Shown piece after piece: positions 17,797-25,976 of a DNA stretch of 64,000 nucleotides. The DNA lies in contig JBQTHD010000010.1 of assembly GCA_052390275.1 (NCBI GenBank), positions 62,001-126,000 on the forward strand. Direction: 5' to 3'. The notes under the pieces were generated by a model. It searched no databases. It saw only the letters and a program-made list of their open reading frames with translations, and was not told the DNA's origin. Position numbers and translations under genes: made by a program. This stretch comes from JBQTHD01 sp052390275 (lineage in GTDB: Bacteria > Actinomycetota > Acidimicrobiia > Acidimicrobiales > AC-14). The first letter of the stretch is position 1. Each line of letters starts with the position of its first letter.

Positions 17797-17847
17797 GGAG
17801 TCCAGCGAAGCGCAGCCGCCTTGGTCGCCATCACCGCCCTGGCCAGC

Positions 17848-17995
17848 CGCACCCGCCTTGGTTACCGCACCCGCCTTGGTTACCGCACCCGCCTTGGTCC
17901 GCCGCACCCGCCTTGGTCCGCCGCACCCCCCTTGGTCCGCCGCACCCCCCTTGGTTACCGCACCCGCCTTGGTTACCGCACCCGCCTTGGATACT
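17848..17995. repeat. 18/19-bp tandem repeat array upstream of egtD
   Basis: Eight units of CGCACCCGCCTTGGTTAC and its 19-bp variant ending GGTCCGC run without interruption. They fill most of the 290-bp interval between the last glycosyltransferase and egtD (17797-18087), which holds no recognisable gene. Mixed 18 and 19-bp units shift the frame, so the array is not coding. Confidence 0.92.
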
Positions 17996-18087
17996 TAGTG
18001 CCACTAGCGTTGTTGTGCCTCGGTTGCCGACGGAGCGACCGCCGCCCCACCGTCGTCGTTAACTTCCCCGCCGGGAGGAGCCACCCC

Positions 18088-19260
18088 ATGACCACCGCCT
18101 CTCGATCCCGGGCCGTTCGGGCGGATGCATCCGGGCCGGGTCGATCTGTTCTTCACCATGGCGCGCAGCCGACGCCACACCAGTCCACCGCCTCCCAGTC
18201 CGCCGCCTCCCAGCTGGCTACCTCCCAGCCGGCTACCTCCCAGCAAACCGCTATGCAGCCGCCGACCTTGTCATCGGCGGTTCCGCCATCCGGCGGGCGG
18301 CACGAGATTGAGGTTCTCTTCAACGCTGGACGGTGGCGGGAGCAACTGCTGGCCGAGACCGCGGCGGGCCTGTCGGGCCTGGCCAAGGAAGTGCCGGCAA
18401 CCTGGCTCTATGACGACGTGGGCAGCACCCTGTTCGAGGCCATCACCCGCCTCGACGCCTACTACCCGACCCGCGCCGAGCGGTCGATTCTCGAAGCCCG
18501 GGCCCAAGAGGTGGCCAGGCTGAGCGGAGCGGCAACGCTGGTGGAATTGGGGGCGGGGAGCGCAGCCAAGACCCGGGTCCTGCTCGACGGGCTGCGCGCG
18601 GTGGGAACCCTGCGCCGTTACGTACCGGTGGACGTGGCCGAGCCAACTTTGCGGGCAGCGGCTGCCTCGGTGGCCTCGGAATACCCCGACGTCAACGTCC
18701 ACGGAGTGGTCGGCGATTTCCGCCAGCCCGCCCCGGCCCAGGCCGACGATGGCCCCCGGCTGGTGGCATTCCTGGGTGGAACCATCGGGAACCTCACTCC
18801 ACAGGAGCGAAAAGAGTTCTTCTGCAACCTGGTGGATGCCATGGGGCCGGGAGATTCATTCCTGCTGGGAACCGACCTGGTCAAGGATCCATCCCGGTTG
18901 GTGGCTGCCTACGATGATCCCGCCGGGGTCACCGCAGCGTTCAACCGCAACGTGTTGTCCCATCTCAACCGGGAGCTGGGGGCCAATTTCCGTCCCGAGA
19001 GGTTCGATCACGTGGCCCGGTTCGACCCGGAGCCTGATTGGGTCCAGATGCTTCTGGTGGCCACCGAGCCGATGAGGGTGTCGGTGCCGGGGCTGGATAT
19101 CGAAATCGGCCTGTTGGCCGGAGAGCCGATCCAGACTGAGATCAGCACCAAGTTCCGCCGGGCGGGGGTGACAGCGGAGATGGCGGCGGCCGGGATGAGC
19201 CCCGGGGCATGGTGGACCGATCCGGCCGGCGACTACGCCCTTTCGCTCTGGCACCGATGA
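18088..19260 (+). CDS. egtD: L-histidine N-alpha-methyltransferase
   Basis: SAM-dependent trimethylation of histidine to hercynine, first step of ergothioneine synthesis. The ATG at 18088 follows a strong GGGAGGAG. Residues 1-70 are a Ser/Ala/Thr/Gln-rich low-complexity extension (SQSAASQLATSQPATSQQT) not usual in the family. The conserved domain follows: LYDDVGSTLFEAITRLDAYYPTRAER, the SAM loop VELGAGSAAKTRVLL, YVPVDVAEPTLR and FLGGTIGNLTPQER, with LNRELGANF near the C-terminus. 390 residues in total. It overlaps egtB by four bases (ATGA). Confidence 0.95.
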   Translation: MTTASRSRAVRADASGPGRSVLHHGAQPTPHQSTASQSAASQLATSQPATSQQTAMQPPTLSSAVPPSGGRHEIEVLFNAGRWREQLLAETAAGLSGLAKEVPATWLYDDVGSTLFEAITRLDAYYPTRAERSILEARAQEVARLSGAATLVELGAGSAAKTRVLLDGLRAVGTLRRYVPVDVAEPTLRAAAASVASEYPDVNVHGVVGDFRQPAPAQADDGPRLVAFLGGTIGNLTPQERKEFFCNLVDAMGPGDSFLLGTDLVKDPSRLVAAYDDPAGVTAAFNRNVLSHLNRELGANFRPERFDHVARFDPEPDWVQMLLVATEPMRVSVPGLDIEIGLLAGEPIQTEISTKFRRAGVTAEMAAAGMSPGAWWTDPAGDYALSLWHR

Positions 19261-20684
19261 CAGCCCCGTCGGGGTTGTCGACCTCGGTACCCACGGCTTC
19301 ACGACCGGGCGCCGCTTCGGCGGCCACCGATCTTCAGGTTGCCACCGACCATCAGGTTCCCACCGACGTTCAGGTTCTCACCGACAAAGAGGACGCAAAG
19401 CCGGCGGACACCCAGGCCGAGGCCTACATGGCGGTCCGGCATCTGACTGAAGCCTTGGCTGCCCCGCTGTCGGCTGAGGATCAGACGGTGCAGACGATGG
19501 CCGATGTCAGTCCGACCAAATGGCACCGGGCCCACGTCACCTGGTTCTTCGAGACCTTCCTGCTTGGCCCGAACGTCGCCTCCTACCGGCCCTATCACCC
19601 AAGCTTTGCCTACCTCTTCAACTCCTATTACGAGGCAGCGGGGCCGCGCCACAGCAGGGCCGAAAGGGGTTTGATCACCCGACCGGGCATCGAGGAGGTG
19701 GCCGCCTACCGGCGTTCGGTCGACAGGGCGGTGGCCGACTGGTTGGCACAAGGGGGGGCTGACCCAAACCGGGACCCGGCGCTGGCCAACCTGGTGGCGT
19801 TGGGTCTGCAACACGAGCAGCAGCATCAGGAACTATTGGTCATGGACATCACCCACGTCCTGTCGTGCCACCCTGACCGACCCACCTACGGCCGCCTTCC
19901 GTGGTGGCCAACCAGGTCGATGTCGTCGGGATCCCAACTCTGCGGCCTGGGTGCAGGCCCGGCGCGATCGGGCCCGGGTCGCGGGCGCCAAGTCTCGGAG
20001 TCGGCCCGGTGGACGACCACCCGGTCCGGGTTGATCGACACCGGTCATGGGGGGGTCGGGTTCGCATTCGACAACGAGCACCCCCGCCACGCCCAGTGGA
20101 TGAACCCCTTCGGGGTCGGCCTCGACCTGGTGACCAACGGGCAGTGGTGGGAGTTCATGGCCAGCGGCGGTTACCAGCGGCCGGAACTGTGGATGTCCGA
20201 CGGGTGGCACACGGCCAAAGCGCACGGTTGGGACGCCCCTGGCTACTGGCAGGCCGAAGGTGACGGGTGGTTGGGCTATGGCCCGGGCGGGGTTGAACCG
20301 GTGGATTCGGCGGCGCCGGTCACCCACGTCAGTTGGTACGAGGCCGACGCCTTCGCCCGGTGGGCCGGCGCCCGGTTGCCCACCGAGGCCGAATGGGAGT
20401 CCTCAGCCCCCGAACCGGGCCGGCCGGGGACCCACCACGGGTCCGGCTGGTACGACCAGGTCTGGCAGTGGACGGGAAGTCCCTACATCGCCTACCCAGG
20501 CTTCGCCCCGGCACCCGGCGCGGTGGGCGAGTACAACGGGAAGTTCATGGTCAATCGGTTCGTCCTCCGGGGAAGTTCCCGGGCCACCCCGCCCGGCCAC
20601 GCCCGACGCACCTACCGGAATTTCTATCCCCCATCGGCCCGGTGGGCTTTCACCGGGCTGCGCTTGGCCCGCGACGCCGGCTGA
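19257..20684 (+). CDS. egtB: Ergothioneine biosynthesis sulfoxide synthase EgtB
   Basis: Non-haem iron enzyme coupling hercynine with a thiol and oxygen. An N-terminal variable part (repeat-encoded ATDLQVATDHQVPTD) precedes the DinB-like domain with KWHRAHVTWFFETF near residue 87 and the iron-binding HEQQHQELLVMD near 185. The C-terminal FGE-sulfatase domain includes VTNGQWWEFMASGGY, PVTHVSWYEADAFARWAGARLPTEAEWE and FMVNRFVLRGSS. 475 residues, normal length. The other egt genes are not in this window. Confidence 0.95.
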   Translation: MTAPSGLSTSVPTASRPGAASAATDLQVATDHQVPTDVQVLTDKEDAKPADTQAEAYMAVRHLTEALAAPLSAEDQTVQTMADVSPTKWHRAHVTWFFETFLLGPNVASYRPYHPSFAYLFNSYYEAAGPRHSRAERGLITRPGIEEVAAYRRSVDRAVADWLAQGGADPNRDPALANLVALGLQHEQQHQELLVMDITHVLSCHPDRPTYGRLPWWPTRSMSSGSQLCGLGAGPARSGPGRGRQVSESARWTTTRSGLIDTGHGGVGFAFDNEHPRHAQWMNPFGVGLDLVTNGQWWEFMASGGYQRPELWMSDGWHTAKAHGWDAPGYWQAEGDGWLGYGPGGVEPVDSAAPVTHVSWYEADAFARWAGARLPTEAEWESSAPEPGRPGTHHGSGWYDQVWQWTGSPYIAYPGFAPAPGAVGEYNGKFMVNRFVLRGSSRATPPGHARRTYRNFYPPSARWAFTGLRLARDAG

Positions 20685-20703
20685 GCCCATTGGGCGCGTC
20701 CAG

Positions 20704-20751
20704 CCTCCGAGGCCCAGTCCCCCCGAGGCCCAGTCCCCCCGAGGCCCCCCA
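20704..20751. repeat. Short tandem repeat between convergent egtB and DUF2237 genes
   Basis: Three copies of about 16-17 bases, CGAGGCCCAGTCCCCC, follow the egtB stop. The convergent position suggests a spacer or weak terminator, but no clear stem with T-run is seen. Confidence 0.7.
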
Positions 20752-20803
20752 GACCGTCCCTACTGGCCGCAGGCGTTGACCGCCCCGAGCCCGGTGTCCG
20801 GGT

Positions 20804-21217
20804 TCAGGCTTCTTCGGGGCTCGGGCCCTCCGCCAGGCTGCTCGGATCGGATGGAACGTCCACGCCGTACTGACGCAGTATGTCCATGGGAACCCGTTCC
20901 AGCACACGCTCATGGGTGGAGGCCAGCACGACCGGTGCGGCCGCCCCGTCGAAGTGGGCGCGCAGCCAGTTGTTGGCGGTCACGCACCAGCGGTCTCCCG
21001 GAACAAGGCCGGGGAAGCGGAACCGGGGCATCGGGGTGGAGAGGTCGTTGCCGATGCTGCGCTGGTGGGCCAGAAACTCAGCGGTGACCACCGCGCAGAT
21101 GGTGTGGCTGCCCAGGTCCTCGGGGCCGGTGCTGCAGCAGCCGTCACGAAAGAAGCCGGTCATGGGGTCCGTCCCACAGGATTCCAGCGGGGCTCCCAGC
21201 ACATTGCGATCGGCCAC
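20804..21217 (-). CDS. DUF2237 family protein
   Basis: About 137 residues from a GTG at 21217; the frame is open further upstream and an ATG at 21277 is an alternative. Diagnostic blocks are RNVLGAPLESCGTDPMTGFFRDGCC, TGPEDLGSHTICAVVTAEFL, GNDLSTPMPRFRFPGL and PGDRWCVTANNWLRA. Conserved cysteines and the GDRWC motif suggest a metal or small-molecule site, but the family has no established function that I know. It lies convergent with egtB. Confidence 0.85.
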   Translation of the reverse strand: MADRNVLGAPLESCGTDPMTGFFRDGCCSTGPEDLGSHTICAVVTAEFLAHQRSIGNDLSTPMPRFRFPGLVPGDRWCVTANNWLRAHFDGAAAPVVLASTHERVLERVPMDILRQYGVDVPSDPSSLAEGPSPEEA

Positions 21218-21390
21218 CCCCGCAGTATTCCCGCCCACCTGCCCCGGAGGCCAGCGGGACAGCCTCAACGCGCCCATGGCGCAGATCGAGGGGTCAAAGC
21301 CCCGGTAGAGTTCACCCGGCGCGAGGCCACGAGCCCGATGTTCATCTCCGGCCCCTACGCTCGCCCGTCCCCTAATCGTCAGGCTTGGTG

Positions 21391-23037
21391 ATGCTGCGCG
21401 TCCACGAATTACGAATCGAGATCGGCGCCCGGCGTCTGGTGGACGACGCTTCATTCACGCTGGCCGCGGGGGAGAAGGTGGCCCTGGTGGGGCCCAACGG
21501 GGCGGGCAAGACCACTCTGCTGCGAACCCTGGCCGGCGAGCACCCGGCTGCGGCCGGACGGGTGGAAAGGCCGGCGTCGGTGGGTTGGCTGGCTCAGGAA
21601 ACCGCGCCGGCCCCGGGGACGGCCGGCCGCCTGGTCTTCGACCATCTGGTGGCCGCCAGCCCATTGTCGGCTCAACGAACTGAACTGGACGAGGCAGCGG
21701 CGGCCATGGCCGATTCACATCTGCCCGCCGACGCCATTGCTGCGGCGGTGGAGCGCTACGGCGAGTTGGAGTCGGCCTTTTCGGCTGAAGGCGGCTACAA
21801 CCTGGATTCGACCGCCGAGCGTATTGCCGCCGGCCTGGGCCTGGACACCGATGCTCTGCTGGCCGAGGTCGGTTCCTTGTCGGGAGGCCAGCGCCGCCGC
21901 CTGGAGTTGGCCCGGCTTCTGTTGGCCGGCGGGGACCTGTTGGTGCTGGACGAGCCCACCAACCACCTCGATGCCGAGGCCAAGGCTTTTGTCATGGGGC
22001 TACTGAGGTCCACTTCGTCGGCGGTGCTTGTGGTCAGCCACGACATCGAGTTGATGAACGACGCCATCGACCGGGTTCTGTCGCTGGAGGCCGGGCGCCT
22101 GACCGCCTACCGGGGCACCTACGCCCAGTTCCTGCGCAAGCGGGCCGAGCGCACCGAAGCCGAGGCCCGGGTGGCCGCCAATGCCGCCACCGAGATTGCC
22201 CGCCTCGAGCGCACCGCCGACCGCTTCCGCCAGGGCAATGCCACCTCGGCCCGCCGGCGCCGGGCTCTGGAGGGTCGCATCGAGCGCATCAACCGTCAGC
22301 AGGCCGATGCCCCGCCCCCGCCCAAACGCACCCCACCAAGGATTCGTTTTCCCGACCCGGCCCGCTCCGGCGACGTGGTACTTCGGGTGGACCGGCTGAA
22401 CAAGCGACTGGGAGCCCACCCGGTGCTTTCGGGGGTCGGCTTCACGGTCAGCCGGGGGGAGCGACTCCTTGTGGTGGGACCCAATGGGGCCGGTAAGACT
22501 ACCCTGCTGCGTTGCCTGGCCGGGGTGTACACCGCCGACTCCGGGTCCCTCCGTTTGGGGGCGAACGTGGCCATTGGGTACTACGCCCAGGAACACGATG
22601 ACATTCCCGCCGGAGCCAGCGTCTTTTCTCTGATGCAGCGGGCCGCGGCGGCCGAGGCGACCACGTCGGGGCTGCGGGCCATCCTCGGCCACTTCGGCCT
22701 CACTGGGGACGTGGCCGACCAGGAGGCGTCAACCTTGTCGGGCGGGGAAAAGACCAAACTGTCCCTGGCCCGCCTGGTGGCGGGAAGGGCCAACCTGCTT
22801 TTGCTCGACGAGCCCACCAACAACCTGGACCCCGCCTCCCGGGAGGCCGTCCTGGGGGCACTGACCCACTATCGAGGCACGGTGGTCCTGGTCAGCCACG
22901 ATGCCGACTTCGTCAACGAGTTGGCCCCCAGCCAGGCGGTGGCCCTGCCCTCGGGCAAGGTCCTTCCCTTCGACGAACGAATGATCGAACTGGTTACCCG
23001 GACCGAACCCGACCTCACCCAGGGCCGTAGCGCCTGA
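21391..23037 (+). CDS. ABC-F family ATPase
   Basis: A soluble twin-ATPase acting on ribosomes (translation factor or antibiotic-resistance type), without membrane domains. Two Walker A motifs (both GPNGAGKTTLLR), two signatures (LSGGQRRRLELAR and LSGGEKTKLSLAR) and two Walker B motifs (LLVLDEPTNHLD and LLLLDEPTNNLD) are all intact. The linker between domains carries the arginine-rich stretch TSARRRRALEGRIERINR, as in ABC-F proteins. 548 residues from the ATG at 21391, preceded by in-frame TTG and GTG codons. Its exact subfamily cannot be assigned by eye. Confidence 0.93.
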   Translation: MLRVHELRIEIGARRLVDDASFTLAAGEKVALVGPNGAGKTTLLRTLAGEHPAAAGRVERPASVGWLAQETAPAPGTAGRLVFDHLVAASPLSAQRTELDEAAAAMADSHLPADAIAAAVERYGELESAFSAEGGYNLDSTAERIAAGLGLDTDALLAEVGSLSGGQRRRLELARLLLAGGDLLVLDEPTNHLDAEAKAFVMGLLRSTSSAVLVVSHDIELMNDAIDRVLSLEAGRLTAYRGTYAQFLRKRAERTEAEARVAANAATEIARLERTADRFRQGNATSARRRRALEGRIERINRQQADAPPPPKRTPPRIRFPDPARSGDVVLRVDRLNKRLGAHPVLSGVGFTVSRGERLLVVGPNGAGKTTLLRCLAGVYTADSGSLRLGANVAIGYYAQEHDDIPAGASVFSLMQRAAAAEATTSGLRAILGHFGLTGDVADQEASTLSGGEKTKLSLARLVAGRANLLLLDEPTNNLDPASREAVLGALTHYRGTVVLVSHDADFVNELAPSQAVALPSGKVLPFDERMIELVTRTEPDLTQGRSA

Positions 23038-23210
23038 ACAGCCAGGACCATTAGCTGGCCGGGCCTCCGGCCGGCCGACGGGATGCACCCGTTGGCACCA
23101 CCCTCAAGCCCGTCCCCACGAGGCCCGGATGATCGGAACCCTCGTCGATCCCGGGGTTGGTGTCGACCACGACTACACGCCGGCCGGGACGAGGCGTGAA
23201 CCTCAACCGG

Positions 23211-23609
23211 TCAGGCCGGCGCCTCGACGACGAACGAGAGGGCGTCGGCCGCATCGGCCATCCGAGGGTCGTAGGTGACCACGGCCCGCAGATCGGCACC
23301 GATCAGACGGGCCGACGCCAGGTGGATGGCATCGAGGGACCGCAACATCGACCCGGGCGCCAGCGTGGCCGCCTCGTCGAGCAGGGTGCGGTCGATGTTG
23401 ACTTGGTCCACGCGAGCGAGTAGCCGCCTGGCCTGGGCGACGGCCGCCGACCCGCCGGCGGCCACGGCTCGCACCACCTCAACCCGGGCGAGGGCGCTCG
23501 TCACCCGCCCGTCGGTGCGACGCCGACGGAGAAAGCCGAGCAGTGCGCCCGACTCCGGCTCCATCTTGACCAGCTTCACGAGCGCGGAGGAGTCCAGGTA
23601 CAACCTCAC
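23211..23609 (-). CDS. vapC: PIN-domain ribonuclease toxin VapC
   Basis: 132 residues with the PIN acidic tetrad visible: LYLDSSALVKL (Asp5), ARVEVVRAV (Glu), SLDAIHLASARLIG (Asp) and VTYDPRMADAA (Asp). It overlaps the antitoxin stop by four bases (ATGA), so the pair is coupled. Expected to cleave RNA when freed from its antitoxin. The 170 bp between this gene and the ABC-F stop hold only a G/C-rich inverted repeat near 23058 that may end transcription. Confidence 0.93.
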   Translation of the reverse strand: MRLYLDSSALVKLVKMEPESGALLGFLRRRRTDGRVTSALARVEVVRAVAAGGSAAVAQARRLLARVDQVNIDRTLLDEAATLAPGSMLRSLDAIHLASARLIGADLRAVVTYDPRMADAADALSFVVEAPA

Positions 23610-23872
23610 CGTTCGTTGGCCCGCATCTCCGCCAGTACCGCGGATGCGTCAACGTCGTACTCGCCCGGCGCTTCGTCGGTCACGTCGGTGCCGTCCGCGG
23701 CCGGTGTGACCCTGCCACTTGCGACCATGCCGGCCCAGGCGTCGGAACTGATCGGGACGATCCGCGCCACCGGGCGCCCCCGGTCCGTGACCTCCAGGCT
23801 CTCGCCGCGTGCGACGCGATCCAGGTAGCGACTGGCGTGTTGACGGAGCTCTCGCACCCCGATTCGATCCAT
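23606..23872 (-). CDS. vapB: Phd/YefM-type antitoxin (VapB)
   Basis: 88 residues. The N-terminus IGVRELRQHASRYLDRVARGE is the Phd/YefM DNA-binding domain, followed by VTDRGRPVARIVPI; the acidic C-terminus EYDVDASAVLAEMRANER would bind the toxin. The start codon lies two bases from a perfect inverted repeat, which fits autorepression and perhaps a leaderless or very short leader transcript. Confidence 0.92.
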   Translation of the reverse strand: MDRIGVRELRQHASRYLDRVARGESLEVTDRGRPVARIVPISSDAWAGMVASGRVTPAADGTDVTDEAPGEYDVDASAVLAEMRANER

Positions 23873-23873
23873 A

Positions 23874-23888
23874 TGCTACAAAGTAGCA
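23874..23888. promoter_or_regulatory. Probable VapB operator (inverted repeat)
   Basis: A perfect palindrome, TGCTAC-AAA-GTAGCA, immediately upstream of the vapB start codon. Position and symmetry fit an autoregulatory operator. Confidence 0.65.
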
Positions 23889-23970
23889 CCAGGGTTCAAA
23901 GGGAGGCGGCCTTTGGTCGTTATCCGGCCGCGGTCGCCGGGGACCTGATGGGACTCCCCTGAAGCGGTGC

Positions 23971-24088
23971 CCTGACCATGAACGCTTGCCCGCGTGGCTC
24001 GGGCAACGTCGCTCTCCGATCGTGGCGTGATGTCCTCGGCGGTGCCCTGACCATTGCCCGCGTGGCGCGGAGCCACGCGGCAATGGCC
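23971..24088. repeat. Dispersed repeat family 2, copy B, with strong hairpin
   Basis: The left end CTGACCATGAACGCTTGCCC matches the repeat at 10538 with two mismatches. The right part (24051-24086) is a large hairpin, CCATTGCCCGCGTGGC against GCCACGCGGCAATGG with one bulged base and a five-base loop. It lies in the 300-bp interval between vapB and the gene at 24196, which has no other recognisable content. It could act as a bidirectional terminator. Confidence 0.6.
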
Positions 24089-24195
24089 AGGACACCAGCC
24101 CCGGGAAGGTTCGTGAGAACGGGCTGAGCAGTCGGCCGTCTCCTCCTCGTCCTCCAGGTCGGCCGTCGGCACGCAGGGACTGACATGCTGAACGC

Positions 24196-24885
24196 GTGCA
24201 GCCCGTGCTTACAGAGGCAGCCCGCCCCAACGCCGAGTGGTGCGACCTGATCTGTCGGACCCACGGCATCGAGACCCGGGTCGATGCTGATGCCTGGGTC
24301 TCGTTGCGCCGGTCCCCGCCGCTTTATCCGGACATGGTCATGCTTCGCGAGGGTCCGCGAGGCACCGACGCCCTGCGGCGGGTGGACCGTTCGCCGGGCT
24401 GCTCGGTCAAAGACAGCTTCGCGTGCCTTGACCTGACGTCCGAGGGCTTCCGCCCGCTCTTCGACGCGGAGTGGATCCTCCGCCCGCCAGCGTCACCCGC
24501 GACCGGAAGCGACTTCGTCTGGAGCGCGGCACGCACGCCGGATGCGCTCCGGACTTGGGGCGCTGCGCACGGCGGCGGTGACGTCTTTCTTCCCCCGCTC
24601 CTCGAAGAACCTGCGGTGGCGATCCTTGTGGCCCGCGACGCCTCAGCCACCATCGTCGCCGGCGTCATCGGTCATCGTTGCGATGCCGTCGTCGGCCTCT
24701 CCAATCTGTTCAGTGCGGTCCCTGATCCGGACCGCGTGTGGGCGGACGCCGTCGCAGCGATCTCGGCGTGGGCGCCCGGGCGGCGCCTGGTCGGGTACGA
24801 GAGGGGAGCGAGCCTGGCGGCAGCGCACCGCGCAGGTTTCGCCAGCATCGGCGCGGTGCGCGTGTGGATCCGTGACAGCCCCTGA
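24196..24885 (+). CDS. Hypothetical protein, possible GNAT-like fold
   Basis: 229 residues. The C-terminal third, VGLSNLFSAVPDPDRVWADAVAAISAWAPGRRLVGYERG followed by AAAHRAGFASIGAVRVWIRD, resembles the last strands of a GNAT acetyltransferase. The N-terminal two thirds show no acetyl-CoA P-loop that I can identify. No recognised family. It sits alone in an accessory stretch between a VapBC module and the HIRAN/HipA pair. Confidence 0.6.
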   Translation: MQPVLTEAARPNAEWCDLICRTHGIETRVDADAWVSLRRSPPLYPDMVMLREGPRGTDALRRVDRSPGCSVKDSFACLDLTSEGFRPLFDAEWILRPPASPATGSDFVWSAARTPDALRTWGAAHGGGDVFLPPLLEEPAVAILVARDASATIVAGVIGHRCDAVVGLSNLFSAVPDPDRVWADAVAAISAWAPGRRLVGYERGASLAAAHRAGFASIGAVRVWIRDSP

Positions 24886-25214
24886 TGTTGTCGGGGTGGT
24901 GGACGACCCCGAACACGGTCCGCCTCGACGAGCCCGTGGTGATCTGCGCCGTTCTCGACGGCGACCTTCGACGCTGCTGATCCCCGAGCCGGACAAGGTC
25001 GCGGCGCGCCGGCCGCAGCACGCACAGACCGCTAAGGCGACGTCGTCGTCGAGGGTCACGCCGCGCTTCGGCAACCCGCGTTCGGCACCGCCTGTGTGAA
25101 GGAGAACTTTGACCATGTGTGGCAAAGCGGTGGTCATTCGATTCCGCGTGTCGGGAGCGGTCGAGCTATGCATGCGACGGTGAGCCTGAGGGTCCTCCAC
25201 CGTGGAGGGGATGC
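24886..25214. other. Intergenic stretch without recognisable gene
   Basis: About 330 bp between the hypothetical gene and the HIRAN gene. Several frames are open on both strands but none has a family signature or convincing start. Base composition is slightly less biased than the surrounding core genes. It may be decayed coding DNA. Confidence 0.5.
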
Positions 25215-25976
25215 TCAGCTGAGATCGGCCAGCGTCTGGAAGTCCGGTCCAGAGAACGGGACGTAGCGGGCGGGCCACGGAGCATGAAGACGGCAAAGCA
25301 ATCGCATGTGGGTGGCGACGGACTCGTCGTTGACATGCTCCACCGCGACGACGGGATTGGCCCCGTTGAGCTCCTGGAGCTCGTGTACGTGATCGACGAG
25401 ATAGTCGGGGATCCAGCCGATCTGCCGACGGTCGCTGATCCGAAGCAGTACGGCGCGGGGGTTGTGCTCGTTCTGGGCGTCGTCCGCGAGTGTCAGAAGA
25501 TCGCCCGGTCGCAGCGCGGCGACGGCGTCAGCAGCTCCGGGCACATGGCGGATGCCTCGGGCGAAGAAGAGGACGCAGCTCTCGCCGTCAGGCGTGCGCT
25601 CGGGTCCGGCGAAGACCTCGATCCGATCCGTGGCGCGTCGTCCGCCAGTGCGGGCCAGAACCTCGAAGGGGTCGGCGTCGCCACTGAGATCGACGCGGGA
25701 TGCCAACAGGTCGTAGTCGGGTCGGGACCGGGGCATGACACGATTGGCGAAAACTGGGAACAACCGATCGTTGTCGTAGCGCTCGTGGAGGTTGATGAGC
25801 CCCGGGAGCGGCTCGAAACCCTGGAGCCGCTCGGCCAATTTCAGATAGGCGAACGAGTAATGCTCGCCGTCGGGCCCTTTCCGGCGAATGAGGCGGCCAA
25901 TCGGGTGGATCGAGCCGACCGGATCGCGCCACGAGACGAACAGACTGCGTTCCTGGCGGTCTCCGGCGTCGTTCAT
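25215..25976 (-). CDS. HIRAN-domain protein with HipA N-terminal-like region
   Basis: 253 residues. The first half resembles the N-terminal subdomain of HipA kinases: GRLIRRKGPDGEHYSFAYLK, RYDNDRLFPVFANRVM and DADPFEVLARTGGRRATD. The second half is a HIRAN domain, VAALRPGDLLTLADDAQNEHNPRAVLL and IGWIPDYLVDHVHEL, a small fold that binds DNA ends in other proteins. It overlaps the upstream kinase gene by four bases (ATGA). Together they look like a HipA toxin split in two, with a HIRAN domain added to the N-terminal part. Function inferred, not shown. Confidence 0.75.
   Translation of the reverse strand: MNDAGDRQERSLFVSWRDPVGSIHPIGRLIRRKGPDGEHYSFAYLKLAERLQGFEPLPGLINLHERYDNDRLFPVFANRVMPRSRPDYDLLASRVDLSGDADPFEVLARTGGRRATDRIEVFAGPERTPDGESCVLFFARGIRHVPGAADAVAALRPGDLLTLADDAQNEHNPRAVLLRISDRRQIGWIPDYLVDHVHELQELNGANPVVAVEHVNDESVATHMRLLCRLHAPWPARYVPFSGPDFQTLADLS

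Noticed and set aside
17848..17995. Candidate CRISPR array
   Set aside because: Units of 18-19 bp follow each other without spacers; plain tandem repeat.
24643..25296. Minus-strand frames over 24.6-25.3 kb
   Set aside because: No family signature, and they overlap the better-supported plus-strand gene.
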